From Bifidobacterium vespertilionis (GTDB taxonomy: Bacteria; Actinomycetota; Actinomycetes; Actinomycetales; Bifidobacteriaceae), in assembly GCF_008698145.1 (NCBI RefSeq), contig NZ_RZNZ01000009.1, positions 62,001 through 126,000 on the forward strand: a stretch of 64,000 bases of DNA, read 5' to 3'. The notes beneath the pieces were generated by a model. It saw only the letters and a program-made list of their open reading frames with translations. It searched no databases and was not told where the DNA came from. The first letter of the stretch is position 1. Each line of letters begins with the position of its first letter. The position numbers and the translations under genes were made by a program. Positions 57,033-64,000 of this stretch are shown here, piece by piece.

Positions 57033-60000
57033 TCATTCCACGCTCTTCAACGCGCCGAGCATGTCCACGTCCTTGAGACGGCGGTACACCACCCAGCCGA
57101 GCATGGCGAGCACCACGACCACCACGGCGAGCGGCACGGCGAACGCGGGCCAGGCGAGGGCCGGGTCGAACATGACCTCGTCCGGCGGCACCTCGGTGAT
57201 GATGTATCGGTGCAGGCCGGCGCCGAACACGTATCCGGCCAGCACTCCGAACGCGGACAGGACGATCGTTTCGCGATAGATGTACATGGTCGTCTCTCCG
57301 GTATGGAAGCCGAGCACCTTGATGGTGGACAGTTCGCGGATGCGTTCGGACACGTTGAGGTTGGTGAGGTTGTAGAGGATCACCACCGCGAGCAGCACGG
57401 CCACTAGGATGAGCACCTCCATGATCTGGTCGAGCGAGTCGACGATCGTGGCCACTTGGTTCTTCATAGTGATGTTCTGCACCACGCCCCTGACCCCGTC
57501 CACGGCCATGAGGTCCGCTCCCTGCCTGTTGGCGTTGTCCACGGATGAGTCCTTGAGTCGGACCATGTAGGCGTTGGACTGGTAGTCGGCATCGAACGCA
57601 CGACCGTAGCCTCCGGAGGACATGAACATGAAGTGACCGATGTACATTTCGGCCACACCGTCCACGCGCACTTTGCGCTCCACGCCGTCGGGATCCGTCA
57701 CGGATATGGTGTCCCCGGCCTTGGCGCCGAGCATGTCCGCCATGCGTTCGGAGATGATCGCGCCCCGGTCGGTCAGGACCTGCGGGTCGCGCGAGACGCG
57801 GTCGCGCAGGGTGATGTAGTCGCCGAAGTTGTAGGCGTCGTCGGTGACGATGAGCGTGATCGTCTGCTTGTCGCCCTGTTTGCCGGCGGTGGTGGTGAGC
57901 TCCTCGTAGCGGATTGACGCGGATTGGTCGATCGCCCTGTTGCCGTCATCCCCGTCCGCCGGGGCGACGGCCTTGGATACGGCGTCGCGCTGGTCCGCGT
58001 TGTTGTCTGATTTCTCCGCCACGATCAGGTCGTAGTGTATGATGCCGCCGAACTGGCGCTCGCTGATCTGGCCGATCGACGCCTGCACGCCCAGTCCCGC
58101 GGTGAGCAGCGACACTGCGCCGGCCACGCCGAAGATGGTCATGAGTCCGCGCGACTTGTAACGGAACAGGTTGCGGGCCGTGACCTTACGGGTGAAGTTC
58201 AGGCGCTCCCACACGGGCGCGATCCGCTCGAGGAAGATCTTCGAGCCCTTGGCGGGAGGCTTGGGCAGGAGCAGCGCGGCGGGCCTCTCCTTAAGCTCGC
58301 GGGACGCGGCGATCCACGCGGGGGCCACGGCGCTCGCCCATGCGAGTAGGAACGCGGCGGCGGTCACGCCCAGGTGGAAGTGCAGCTCGATGCGCGGCAT
58401 GGTGAATCCGGAATCATAGGCGTGGTAGACGATGAGCGGCAGGATGGTGTGCCCGGCCGCCACGCCCAGAATCGTGCCAGCCGTGGAGGCGGAGAAGCCG
58501 TAGATGAGGAATTTCTTCATGATGTCCGCGTTCCCATATCCCAACGCCTTAAGGGTCCCGGAATTGGTGCGCTCCTCGTCCACCATGCGGCCCATGGTGG
58601 TGAAGGTGACCAGCGCGGCCACGAAGTACAGGAAGATCGGGAAGATGCGCGCGAGCTTCATGACGATGTCCGCGATGATCTCGTACACGCGATATCCCTC
58701 GGAGGTGAGTCCCTCACGCCGTCCGTCGATCGAGTACGCGGGCACTTCGAGGGTGTCCACCTTTTCGCTCGCCAGTTTGATCTGACGTTCCGCGTCAGCG
58801 ATCTGCTTCTCGGCCTCGGGCTTGGCGTCATTGAATTCCTTGAGCTTCTGGTCGTATTCGTCCTCGGCTTTCTCGAGGTCGCGCTGGCCTTGGATCATCT
58901 GTGAGGCACCGTCGGACGCCGATCCGGATGCGGCCGTGGAGACGGCGTGCCCGAGTTCGGTCTGCTTGGATGCAAGCAGTTTTTGGGCTTCCGCGATCGC
59001 GGCCGCGTTCTTTTGGTACTCCTCGGATCCCTGATCGAGCTTGACGGCCCCTTCGTTGAACTGTTCAAGGCCGCTGTTGTATTGGTTCAGCATGGCGTTG
59101 TATGTGTCCGCGGCCGTGTTCCAGTCGGCGAGTGCCTGATCGTACCGCCCCTTGAGGCTTTGGTATGCCTTGCCGGTTATTCCGGTTTTCTCCCATGAAG
59201 CGAGGAGACGGCCAGTGGCGTCGAGCGCTGTCTTGGATGCGTCGAGCGCCGCGCGGGCCACGGTGAGCTGCTTGCCGGCCTGATTGAGCTGCAGCCAGGC
59301 GAGTTCAAGACTGCTCTGGCCCTGATTGAGTTGCTGTGCGCCGGCAGCGAGCTGGGTTTGGGCGGCGGAGAGCGTGGAGTTGGCGGAAGCGATCTGCGAG
59401 GTTGCGCCGGCGAGTTCGGCGGCCGCGGAGGATGCCTGATCGACGGCGTCGAGCTGGCCTTGGGTAATCTGGTCCTTGCCGGATTCGATCTGCGCCTTGG
59501 CGTCGTCAAGCTGGGCTTGGGCGTCCGCGAGCTGCTGTTTGGCGTCGTTCACCTGCTCCTGCGCCTTGGCGATCTGCTCACGGCGTTCGGAGCGGATGGA
59601 GTCGCGGCGGGCGGCGGGCTGGTTGGCGAGCCGCTGGGAGAGCATGGTCTTGTGGTCCTGCACGCGGTCGCGGTAGGCGTTGTCCCAGTAGTTCAGTCCG
59701 GCTGTGTCCTCAAAGGTGACGCGGCCGATCATTGCCACTGACGAGTCGAACGTGCCCGCAGTGACCACGGCGTATCCGTCAAGTTCGCCGGATCCGGCGG
59801 TGGACTGTCCCATGTTGAGGTTGGAGACGGTGTCGCTGGCCTCCACGAAGCCGACCACGGTGAAGTCGGTCCGTTTGAGCACGGTATCGCCGGCGATGTC
59901 CGGCATCTCGGTCACGCGGATGGAGCTGCCCACGGCGAATCGGTCGCGCTGGCCCGAATCGAGGGCGATCTCCCCGTCCGCCTGCGGCAGCCGGCCCTCC

Positions 60001-60389
60001 ACGACCTCGTAGGTGGAGACGGTCTCGGGCAGCGAATGGACGCGCAAACTATGGTCGCTGCCGGCGATGGTCACGTCCTTGAAGTAGCCGAATTCAGCGT
60101 CCTTCACGCCGGCGGTTTCGCGGATGATCGCCTCGTCGTCGGCGGTCAGGCCGTAGTCGCTGATCACGGTCACGTCCGCGAGATTGTGCTCGCCGTAGAA
60201 CGCGCGGCCGGTGGCACGCATGTCGGGCGCGGTGGCGAACAGGCCCACGAGAGCGAACGATCCCAAGATCATGAGGCTCACGATGGAGGCGAACCGTCCC
60301 TTGGACTTGGCGAGGGTGGTGCGGATGTCGCGCCACAGCATGCGCTTGCGGAGCCTGCGAGGCTTACGGCGCGTCATGGCGTTCACCAT
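57033..60389 (-). CDS. FtsX-like ABC transporter permease with long extracellular coiled coil
   Basis: This 1118-residue membrane protein has an FtsX/MacB-type layout. The first helix (about residues 35-55, FASIVSLMILGSFALVGLFA) is followed by a large outside segment that includes a coiled coil (about residues 230-560) rich in Ala, Gln and Glu. Three helices follow at about 590-720, a second periplasmic domain, and the last helices at the C-terminus (MEVLILVAVLLAVVILYNLT). This is the permease of an export-type system such as lipoprotein release, antibiotic resistance or cell-wall signalling. It overlaps the ATPase gene by seven bases, so the two are coupled. Confidence 0.86.
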   Translation of the reverse strand: MVNAMTRRKPRRLRKRMLWRDIRTTLAKSKGRFASIVSLMILGSFALVGLFATAPDMRATGRAFYGEHNLADVTVISDYGLTADDEAIIRETAGVKDAEFGYFKDVTIAGSDHSLRVHSLPETVSTYEVVEGRLPQADGEIALDSGQRDRFAVGSSIRVTEMPDIAGDTVLKRTDFTVVGFVEASDTVSNLNMGQSTAGSGELDGYAVVTAGTFDSSVAMIGRVTFEDTAGLNYWDNAYRDRVQDHKTMLSQRLANQPAARRDSIRSERREQIAKAQEQVNDAKQQLADAQAQLDDAKAQIESGKDQITQGQLDAVDQASSAAAELAGATSQIASANSTLSAAQTQLAAGAQQLNQGQSSLELAWLQLNQAGKQLTVARAALDASKTALDATGRLLASWEKTGITGKAYQSLKGRYDQALADWNTAADTYNAMLNQYNSGLEQFNEGAVKLDQGSEEYQKNAAAIAEAQKLLASKQTELGHAVSTAASGSASDGASQMIQGQRDLEKAEDEYDQKLKEFNDAKPEAEKQIADAERQIKLASEKVDTLEVPAYSIDGRREGLTSEGYRVYEIIADIVMKLARIFPIFLYFVAALVTFTTMGRMVDEERTNSGTLKALGYGNADIMKKFLIYGFSASTAGTILGVAAGHTILPLIVYHAYDSGFTMPRIELHFHLGVTAAAFLLAWASAVAPAWIAASRELKERPAALLLPKPPAKGSKIFLERIAPVWERLNFTRKVTARNLFRYKSRGLMTIFGVAGAVSLLTAGLGVQASIGQISERQFGGIIHYDLIVAEKSDNNADQRDAVSKAVAPADGDDGNRAIDQSASIRYEELTTTAGKQGDKQTITLIVTDDAYNFGDYITLRDRVSRDPQVLTDRGAIISERMADMLGAKAGDTISVTDPDGVERKVRVDGVAEMYIGHFMFMSSGGYGRAFDADYQSNAYMVRLKDSSVDNANRQGADLMAVDGVRGVVQNITMKNQVATIVDSLDQIMEVLILVAVLLAVVILYNLTNLNVSERIRELSTIKVLGFHTGETTMYIYRETIVLSAFGVLAGYVFGAGLHRYIITEVPPDEVMFDPALAWPAFAVPLAVVVVVLAMLGWVVYRRLKDVDMLGALKSVE

Positions 60390-61084
60390 TCCAGGTCCTC
60401 GATGTCCATGGGGTGCTTGTTGACCTCGATGTCCTTAACTCGCGCGTCGTGCATGTGGATCACGCGGTCGGCGATGGGAGCGATGGCGGAATTGTGGGTG
60501 ACGATCACCACGGTGGCGCCCTTCACACGGCTCTGATCCTGAAGGATCCGCAGCACCTGCTTGCCGGTGTTGTAGTCGAGCGCGCCGGTCGGCTCGTCGC
60601 ACAGGAGGATCTTGGGGTTCTTGGCCACGGCACGGGCGATGGCGACGCGCTGCTGCTCGCCGCCGGAGAGCTGCGCCGGGAAGTTGTCGACGCGGTCCTT
60701 CAATCCCACGTCCACGAGCGCCTGGACCGGGTCCTGCGCGTCGCGCACAATCTCGGAGGCGAGTTCCACGTTCTCCCGGGCGGTGAGGTTGGCCACGAGG
60801 TTGTAGAACTGGAACACGAACCCGATGTCGGTGCGGCGGTAGTCGGTCAACTGCCGTGCGGTGTAGTTCGAGATGTCCTTGCCGTCGATGATCACCTGCC
60901 CCTCGCTGTTGGTGTCCATGCCGCCCAAAATGTTGAGTACGGTCGATTTCCCCGCGCCGGACGAACCGAGGATGATCGCCAGTTCACCCTTCTCGATGCC
61001 GAAGCTCACGTCATTGTTGGCGACGATGACGGTGTCACCCATGTGGTACCGCTTGTAGCTGTGCACCATTTCGATATATGCCAC
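60383..61084 (-). CDS. ABC transporter ATP-binding protein (MacB/LolD type)
   Basis: The 233-residue ATPase has Walker [18 protein letters not shown], the signature [20 protein letters not shown], and Walker [19 protein letters not shown] with VIVTHN. These match the LolD/MacB group that works with the adjacent FtsX-like permease. GTG 61084 starts the protein; AAGGAGG is ten bases upstream. The promoter region (61085-61370) carries two identical CAACATGTTG palindromes and is shared with the TetR gene, so the exporter is likely TetR-controlled. Confidence 0.9.
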   Translation of the reverse strand: MAYIEMVHSYKRYHMGDTVIVANNDVSFGIEKGELAIILGSSGAGKSTVLNILGGMDTNSEGQVIIDGKDISNYTARQLTDYRRTDIGFVFQFYNLVANLTARENVELASEIVRDAQDPVQALVDVGLKDRVDNFPAQLSGGEQQRVAIARAVAKNPKILLCDEPTGALDYNTGKQVLRILQDQSRVKGATVVIVTHNSAIAPIADRVIHMHDARVKDIEVNKHPMDIEDLEW

Positions 61085-61134
61085 AGGCCCTTCGCCTCCT
61101 TGTGTTCCTTATGGTTGCCTCAACCACTAAATAA

Positions 61135-61153
61135 ACAACATGTTGATATAATG
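61135..61153. promoter_or_regulatory. Operator copy 1 of the ABC/TetR divergent region
   Basis: ACAACATGTTGATATAATG occurs here and, identical over 19 bases, at 61261-61279. The core CAACATGTTG is a perfect palindrome and overlaps a TATAAT hexamer on the plus strand. It lies 51 bases upstream of the ATPase gene start. It is a likely TetR operator. Confidence 0.65.
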
Positions 61154-61260
61154 ATAGGAAGCGTCGGCATATCAGGTCAATCGACAACTTCCGACGATCC
61201 GTTCAGATTGAACACTGTCCCCCAAACCGTTCATATCACCATGAATCACCCATTAAAAAG

Positions 61261-61279
61261 ACAACATGTTGATATAATG
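61261..61279. promoter_or_regulatory. Operator copy 2 with -10 box, upstream of tetR
   Basis: This is the second 19-base copy (palindrome at 61262-61271, TATAAT at 61273-61278), about 92 bases upstream of the TetR start. It is suited for autorepression. Confidence 0.65.
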
Positions 61280-61370
61280 CATCGGTATCAGCATCCCCAA
61301 GCAGCAATGCAGACCCCTGCAGACCCCACGGCGCGACCACAGTCGACCGCACGAATCCAAGGAGCACCAC

Positions 61371-62051
61371 ATGCCTTCCACCACACACACCCCAGTATCC
61401 GCGAGCATGCCGGCAAAGCGCAACACGAAGACCGAAGCCCGAATCAAGGCGGCCTTCACCACGCTGATGCAGTCCAAGGGCTTCGACGCGATGACCGTCA
61501 GCGACATCGCCCGCACCGCAGGCATCAACCGTGGCACCTTCTACATGCACTATCTCGACAAGATGGACCTGCGCCAGCAGCTCGTCGACGACGCCATCGA
61601 GGATCTGACGCGCATCCTCGTCACCGACGCCGCCTCTCCTGATCGTGATCGGAAAGCCGTCTCCCTTGGCGGGAACGCCATCGCACCGCACCGGGGCAAG
61701 GCCATCTGCGACGCGTTCCAGTCGGCATCCATAGCCGACGCCCTGCGCCACATCCGCAACGACTACGCCTTCTTCAGTGTCGTCTCCCGCTCCGGCAACG
61801 ACATGCAGATCTATGACCGGATGAAGGAGGTGCTCAAGCGTCTCATCGTCGCGCAGGCGACACGGTTCGGCGCCGAACCGAAGACCGACTACAACGGCAT
61901 CCCCACCGACTACGCGATGGAGATCCTCGTCTCCGCGGTCTCTTCGATCATCTGGCTGTGGATCCGCCGCGGGTGCAAGGAGAGCCCGGAGGAGATCTGC
62001 CGAATCATCGAGGTCAACAAGACCACCGCCCCGGTGGACATCCTGTGGTGA
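61371..62051 (+). CDS. TetR-family transcriptional regulator
   Basis: This 226-residue regulator has an N-terminal TetR DNA-binding domain (KTEARIKAAFTTLMQSKGFD, then MTVSDIARTAGINRGTFYMH and YLDKMDLRQQLVDD, about residues 18-70). The C-terminal ~150 residues form the ligand-binding bundle, ending in a Trp/Ile-rich helix that could bind a hydrophobic compound. A short N-terminal Ser/Thr/Pro extension precedes it. ATG 61371 has AAGGAGC. It is divergent from the ABC exporter genes, with two identical palindromes between them, and probably represses them until an inducer binds. Confidence 0.9.
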   Translation: MPSTTHTPVSASMPAKRNTKTEARIKAAFTTLMQSKGFDAMTVSDIARTAGINRGTFYMHYLDKMDLRQQLVDDAIEDLTRILVTDAASPDRDRKAVSLGGNAIAPHRGKAICDAFQSASIADALRHIRNDYAFFSVVSRSGNDMQIYDRMKEVLKRLIVAQATRFGAEPKTDYNGIPTDYAMEILVSAVSSIIWLWIRRGCKESPEEICRIIEVNKTTAPVDILW

Positions 62052-62094
62052 TCGCCTTCGGCCGCGAATCGTCGGGCATGACCATCACGCCTGA

Positions 62095-62454
62095 TCACCG
62101 GCGGGAGACGGCAAGCTCCTCGAGCCATGCATGCACGCGACGCAGTCCTTCGGCCGTATCCTCTCGTGTCCCCACATAGGACAATCGCACATACCCTGTG
62201 CCACGCGCGCCGTCGGCTCGTTCGCGGGCATCGCACCATGCACGGCGCAGCGCCTCCGCTCTCCTGTTCGGCGTGTAATGCGTGTCGCCGGCGAGCGCCG
62301 CCCGGTATGCCGCGTCGATCATCGGCCGGGGCGTGTCGAATCCCGGCTCGCCGATCGCGAAGGAGATCGCATCGGGCACATGCGAGGCGAGTTCGAACAT
62401 CTCGCGCACCGACGGGTACAGCGCCTCGCGGGCGCGGTTCGATATCTCCGGCAT
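62095..62454 (-). pseudogene. Collapsed aminotransferase (N- and C-terminal ends joined, core deleted)
   Basis: The 119-codon open frame keeps the start of a class I/II PLP aminotransferase (AREALYPSVREMFELAS; AISFAIGEPGFDTPRPMIDA; GDTHYTPN) and its extreme C-terminus (GTGYVRLSYVGTREDTAEGL, RRVHAWLEEL), with only about 25 residues between. A full enzyme has about 390 residues, so roughly 270, including the PLP lysine and cofactor-binding blocks, are gone. It cannot be catalytically active. The joint is in frame, so a single internal deletion is the simplest history. Confidence 0.85.
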
Positions 62455-62612
62455 GGCTGCTGCGTCCTCCCCGAACTGATAACGGCAGATATTTCGAGGC
62501 CACCGATCGATAGGCCGCCATAACCAATGGATATAAGGGGCGCGGTGTTCCCTGACCCGTGCTGCGGTATCCTGTCCGCATCACAAGCCGTGGAATAGGG
62601 GGAATGATCGTT

Positions 62613-63164
62613 ATGGCGTTGGAGATTCTGGATTGGCGCAATCCCAAGCTGCTGGCGGCCCCGGTGCTCGCCGCTTTGGAGGATTTGGTGTCTTCGGGCG
62701 TGCCGGAGGACAAGATCTTCGGCGTGACCGTCAACACCGATGAGGAGTCCGACACGGATCTGTGGTGCCCGCGCTACGGCATCCCGTTCGAAAGCACCGG
62801 CAATGTGGTGGTGGTCCACACGCACAAGACGCGCAAGGCCCCGCCCGAGTTCGCTGCCGCGCTGGTCACGGCGGACACGCGCGCGGATCTGAACGGGGTG
62901 GTCAAGCATACGCTCGAGGTCTCCAAGGTGAGCTTCGCGCCCATCGAAGCGGCCGTGGAGGCCACGGGCATGGAATCGGGAGGCATGTCGCCCATCGGTT
63001 TGCCCGAAGGCTGGCCGATTCTGGTGGACCGGCACATTCTCGACGTGCCGAAGCTCTACATCGGCTCGGGCATCCGGCCGTCCAAGCTGGTCGTCTCAGG
63101 GTCTATTTTCGCGGATTTGCCGGGCGTCAAGTTCGTGGAGGGGCTGGGCAAGCCGCGGGGATGA
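62613..63164 (+). CDS. YbaK/EbsC-type aminoacyl-tRNA deacylase domain protein
   Basis: The 183-residue protein resembles the YbaK/ProX family that hydrolyses mischarged aminoacyl-tRNAs in trans. Family-like blocks are AAALVTADTRADLNGVVKHT, then VSFAPIEAAVEATGMESGGM and SPIGLPEGWPILVDRHILDV, and the C-terminal GSGIRPSKLVVSG. The substrate cannot be predicted. ATG 62613 was chosen because GGGGGA lies nine bases upstream; ATG 62604 is too close to it. It is divergent from the aminotransferase remnant and followed by a hairpin. Confidence 0.8.
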   Translation: MALEILDWRNPKLLAAPVLAALEDLVSSGVPEDKIFGVTVNTDEESDTDLWCPRYGIPFESTGNVVVVHTHKTRKAPPEFAAALVTADTRADLNGVVKHTLEVSKVSFAPIEAAVEATGMESGGMSPIGLPEGWPILVDRHILDVPKLYIGSGIRPSKLVVSGSIFADLPGVKFVEGLGKPRG

Positions 63165-63170
63165 CAGGCG

Positions 63171-63212
63171 CCCGGTTCACGATTTGAAGAGCCCTGAAAA
63201 TTGTGAACCGGG
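63171..63212 (+). terminator. Hairpin after the YbaK-type gene
   Basis: CCCGGTTCAC at 63171-63180 pairs with GTGAACCGGG at 63203-63212 across 22 bases. There is no T tract; it is probably a weak terminator. Confidence 0.5.
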
Positions 63213-63239
63213 AAAGAGTTTGCAACCTTGGGATTTGGC

Positions 63240-63267
63240 TTGCAAGGGCCTAGATAGGGCCTAGACT
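63240..63267 (+). promoter_or_regulatory. Promoter of a probable leaderless PPK2 transcript
   Basis: TTGCAA at 63240-63245 and TAGACT at 63262-63267 are 16 bases apart. The ATG at 63274 lies seven bases after the -10 box, and no Shine-Dalgarno sequence is present. A direct repeat TAGGGCCTAGA lies within the spacer. Confidence 0.5.
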
Positions 63268-63273
63268 GGACCC

Positions 63274-64000
63274 ATGACTGACGCAACGAGGCGAATCGAC
63301 AAGGCATTGGACAAGGCCGAGCAGGCCCTTGAGCGGCTGGACGCCATCCATGGCGCGGATTCCGCGGCCAGCGCGGACGAGCGGCTCGGACAGGCCGCCG
63401 AATCAAGCGAGCTGCTGAGCTCGGTGTGGGCCACACCGCCCTCCGAGCGGCTGAAGTTCGGCGATGGCTGGCGGCTCGCGGACGCGATCGGCGGCGCCAC
63501 GCCCGGCTTTCACGGGGACAAGGCGGACGGTGAACGGTTCATCCGCATCAGCGCGGATCAGATCGCCCGCTACCAGCGGCTCCTGTACGCCAACGGACTC
63601 AAAGGCGCGCGTAACAGGGTGCTCATCATCCTGCAGGGCATGGATGCCTCCGGCAAGGGCAGCCTGGTCAAGCATGTGTTCCGCCAGGGCAATCCGATGG
63701 GCATCCACTATCACGGTTTCGGCGCGCCCAGCGAGGAGGAGCGGGCCCACGATTTCCTGTGGCGCGTGGAGCGCGAACTGCCCCGTCCCGGATGGATCGC
63801 CGTGTTCGACAGGTCGCATTACGAGGATGTGGTCATGCCTCATGTGTGGGGCACGCTGCCGGAGGAGGAGTGGCGGCCGCGGTATGGGCGGATTGTGGAC
63901 TTCGAGCGGGACTTGGCGCAGGATGGCTGCGCGATCATCAAGATCTTCCTCGCCGTGAGCCCCGAGGAGCAGCTGAGGCATTTCCTTGGGCGCCTTGACG
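63274..64000 (+). CDS. Polyphosphate kinase 2 family protein, 5' part (3' end outside window)
   Basis: Only the first 242 residues are in the window; the frame is open to the right edge. PPK2 enzymes transfer phosphate between polyphosphate and nucleotides. Walker A is GMDASGKGS at residues 122-130; the Walker B-like FDRSHYEDV (about residues 178-186) and the following MPHVWG block are typical. The N-terminal ~85 residues form a helical Ala/Glu/Arg-rich extension before the usual PPK2 start at residue ~88 (RFIRISADQIARYQRLLY). The class (nucleotide preference) cannot be told from this part. No ribosome-binding site precedes ATG 63274. Confidence 0.9.
   Translation, partial: MTDATRRIDKALDKAEQALERLDAIHGADSAASADERLGQAAESSELLSSVWATPPSERLKFGDGWRLADAIGGATPGFHGDKADGERFIRISADQIARYQRLLYANGLKGARNRVLIILQGMDASGKGSLVKHVFRQGNPMGIHYHGFGAPSEEERAHDFLWRVERELPRPGWIAVFDRSHYEDVVMPHVWGTLPEEEWRPRYGRIVDFERDLAQDGCAIIKIFLAVSPEEQLRHFLGRLD

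Overview
The window is a stretch of high-GC actinobacterial chromosome. Gene order and content (ftsK-pgsA-cinA-clgR-DUF3046-recA-recX, long-form hpf next to secA, parE and parC as separate loci, SepH-DUF4193-dut-rel) point to Bifidobacteriaceae, most likely Bifidobacterium. No rRNA, tRNA, phage, insertion sequence or CRISPR array was seen. Both ends cut genes: ftsK at the left and a PPK2-type polyphosphate kinase at the right.

Layout. 0-7.5 kb: DNA translocase, phospholipid synthesis, CinA, the ClgR regulator, the SOS genes recA (with a perfect LexA box) and recX, RNase P RNA on the minus strand, and a ribosome hibernation factor. 7.7-13.6 kb: secA and a DEAD-box RNA helicase separated by a repeat array. 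13.6-18.6 kb: a LacI regulator fused to a sugar-binding-protein fold, divergent from trpD, then a small membrane protein and plsC. 18.7-25 kb: PASTA kinase pknB, polyprenyl synthase, a DUF4192 protein and the principal sigma factor. 25-32.4 kb: parE, membrane proteins with a small HTH regulator, aspartase and an MFS carrier. 32.5-46.6 kb: a very large Lhr helicase, DUF2316, parC, a phosphodiesterase, sepH, DUF4193, dut and rel. 46.6-51 kb: two arrays of an 82-bp repeat flank a foreign-looking AbiEi/DUF559-like gene, then a DUF349 gene. 51-64 kb: hisS, aspS, DUF2442, a flavodoxin, an unusual amidohydrolase, an ABC exporter with a TetR regulator, a collapsed aminotransferase, a YbaK-type deacylase and PPK2.

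Most of the window is core housekeeping: SOS repair, (p)ppGpp signalling, topoisomerase IV, cell division, tRNA charging and protein export. The accessory signals are unusual. There are three arrays of a dyad-symmetric repeat with an almost exact 82-bp period, two of them bracketing a nuclease-like gene. There are three copies of an intergenic element that carries a perfect DnaA box and a conserved AGTAAGTGGGG core. There are also a LacI/solute-binding-protein chimera, an amidohydrolase with an altered first metal site and an extra domain, and duplicated operators at the ABC/TetR locus. The main candidate for an undescribed system is the repeat arrays plus the AbiEi-like gene at 46.7-49.5 kb. 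Its function is not deducible from the sequence alone.
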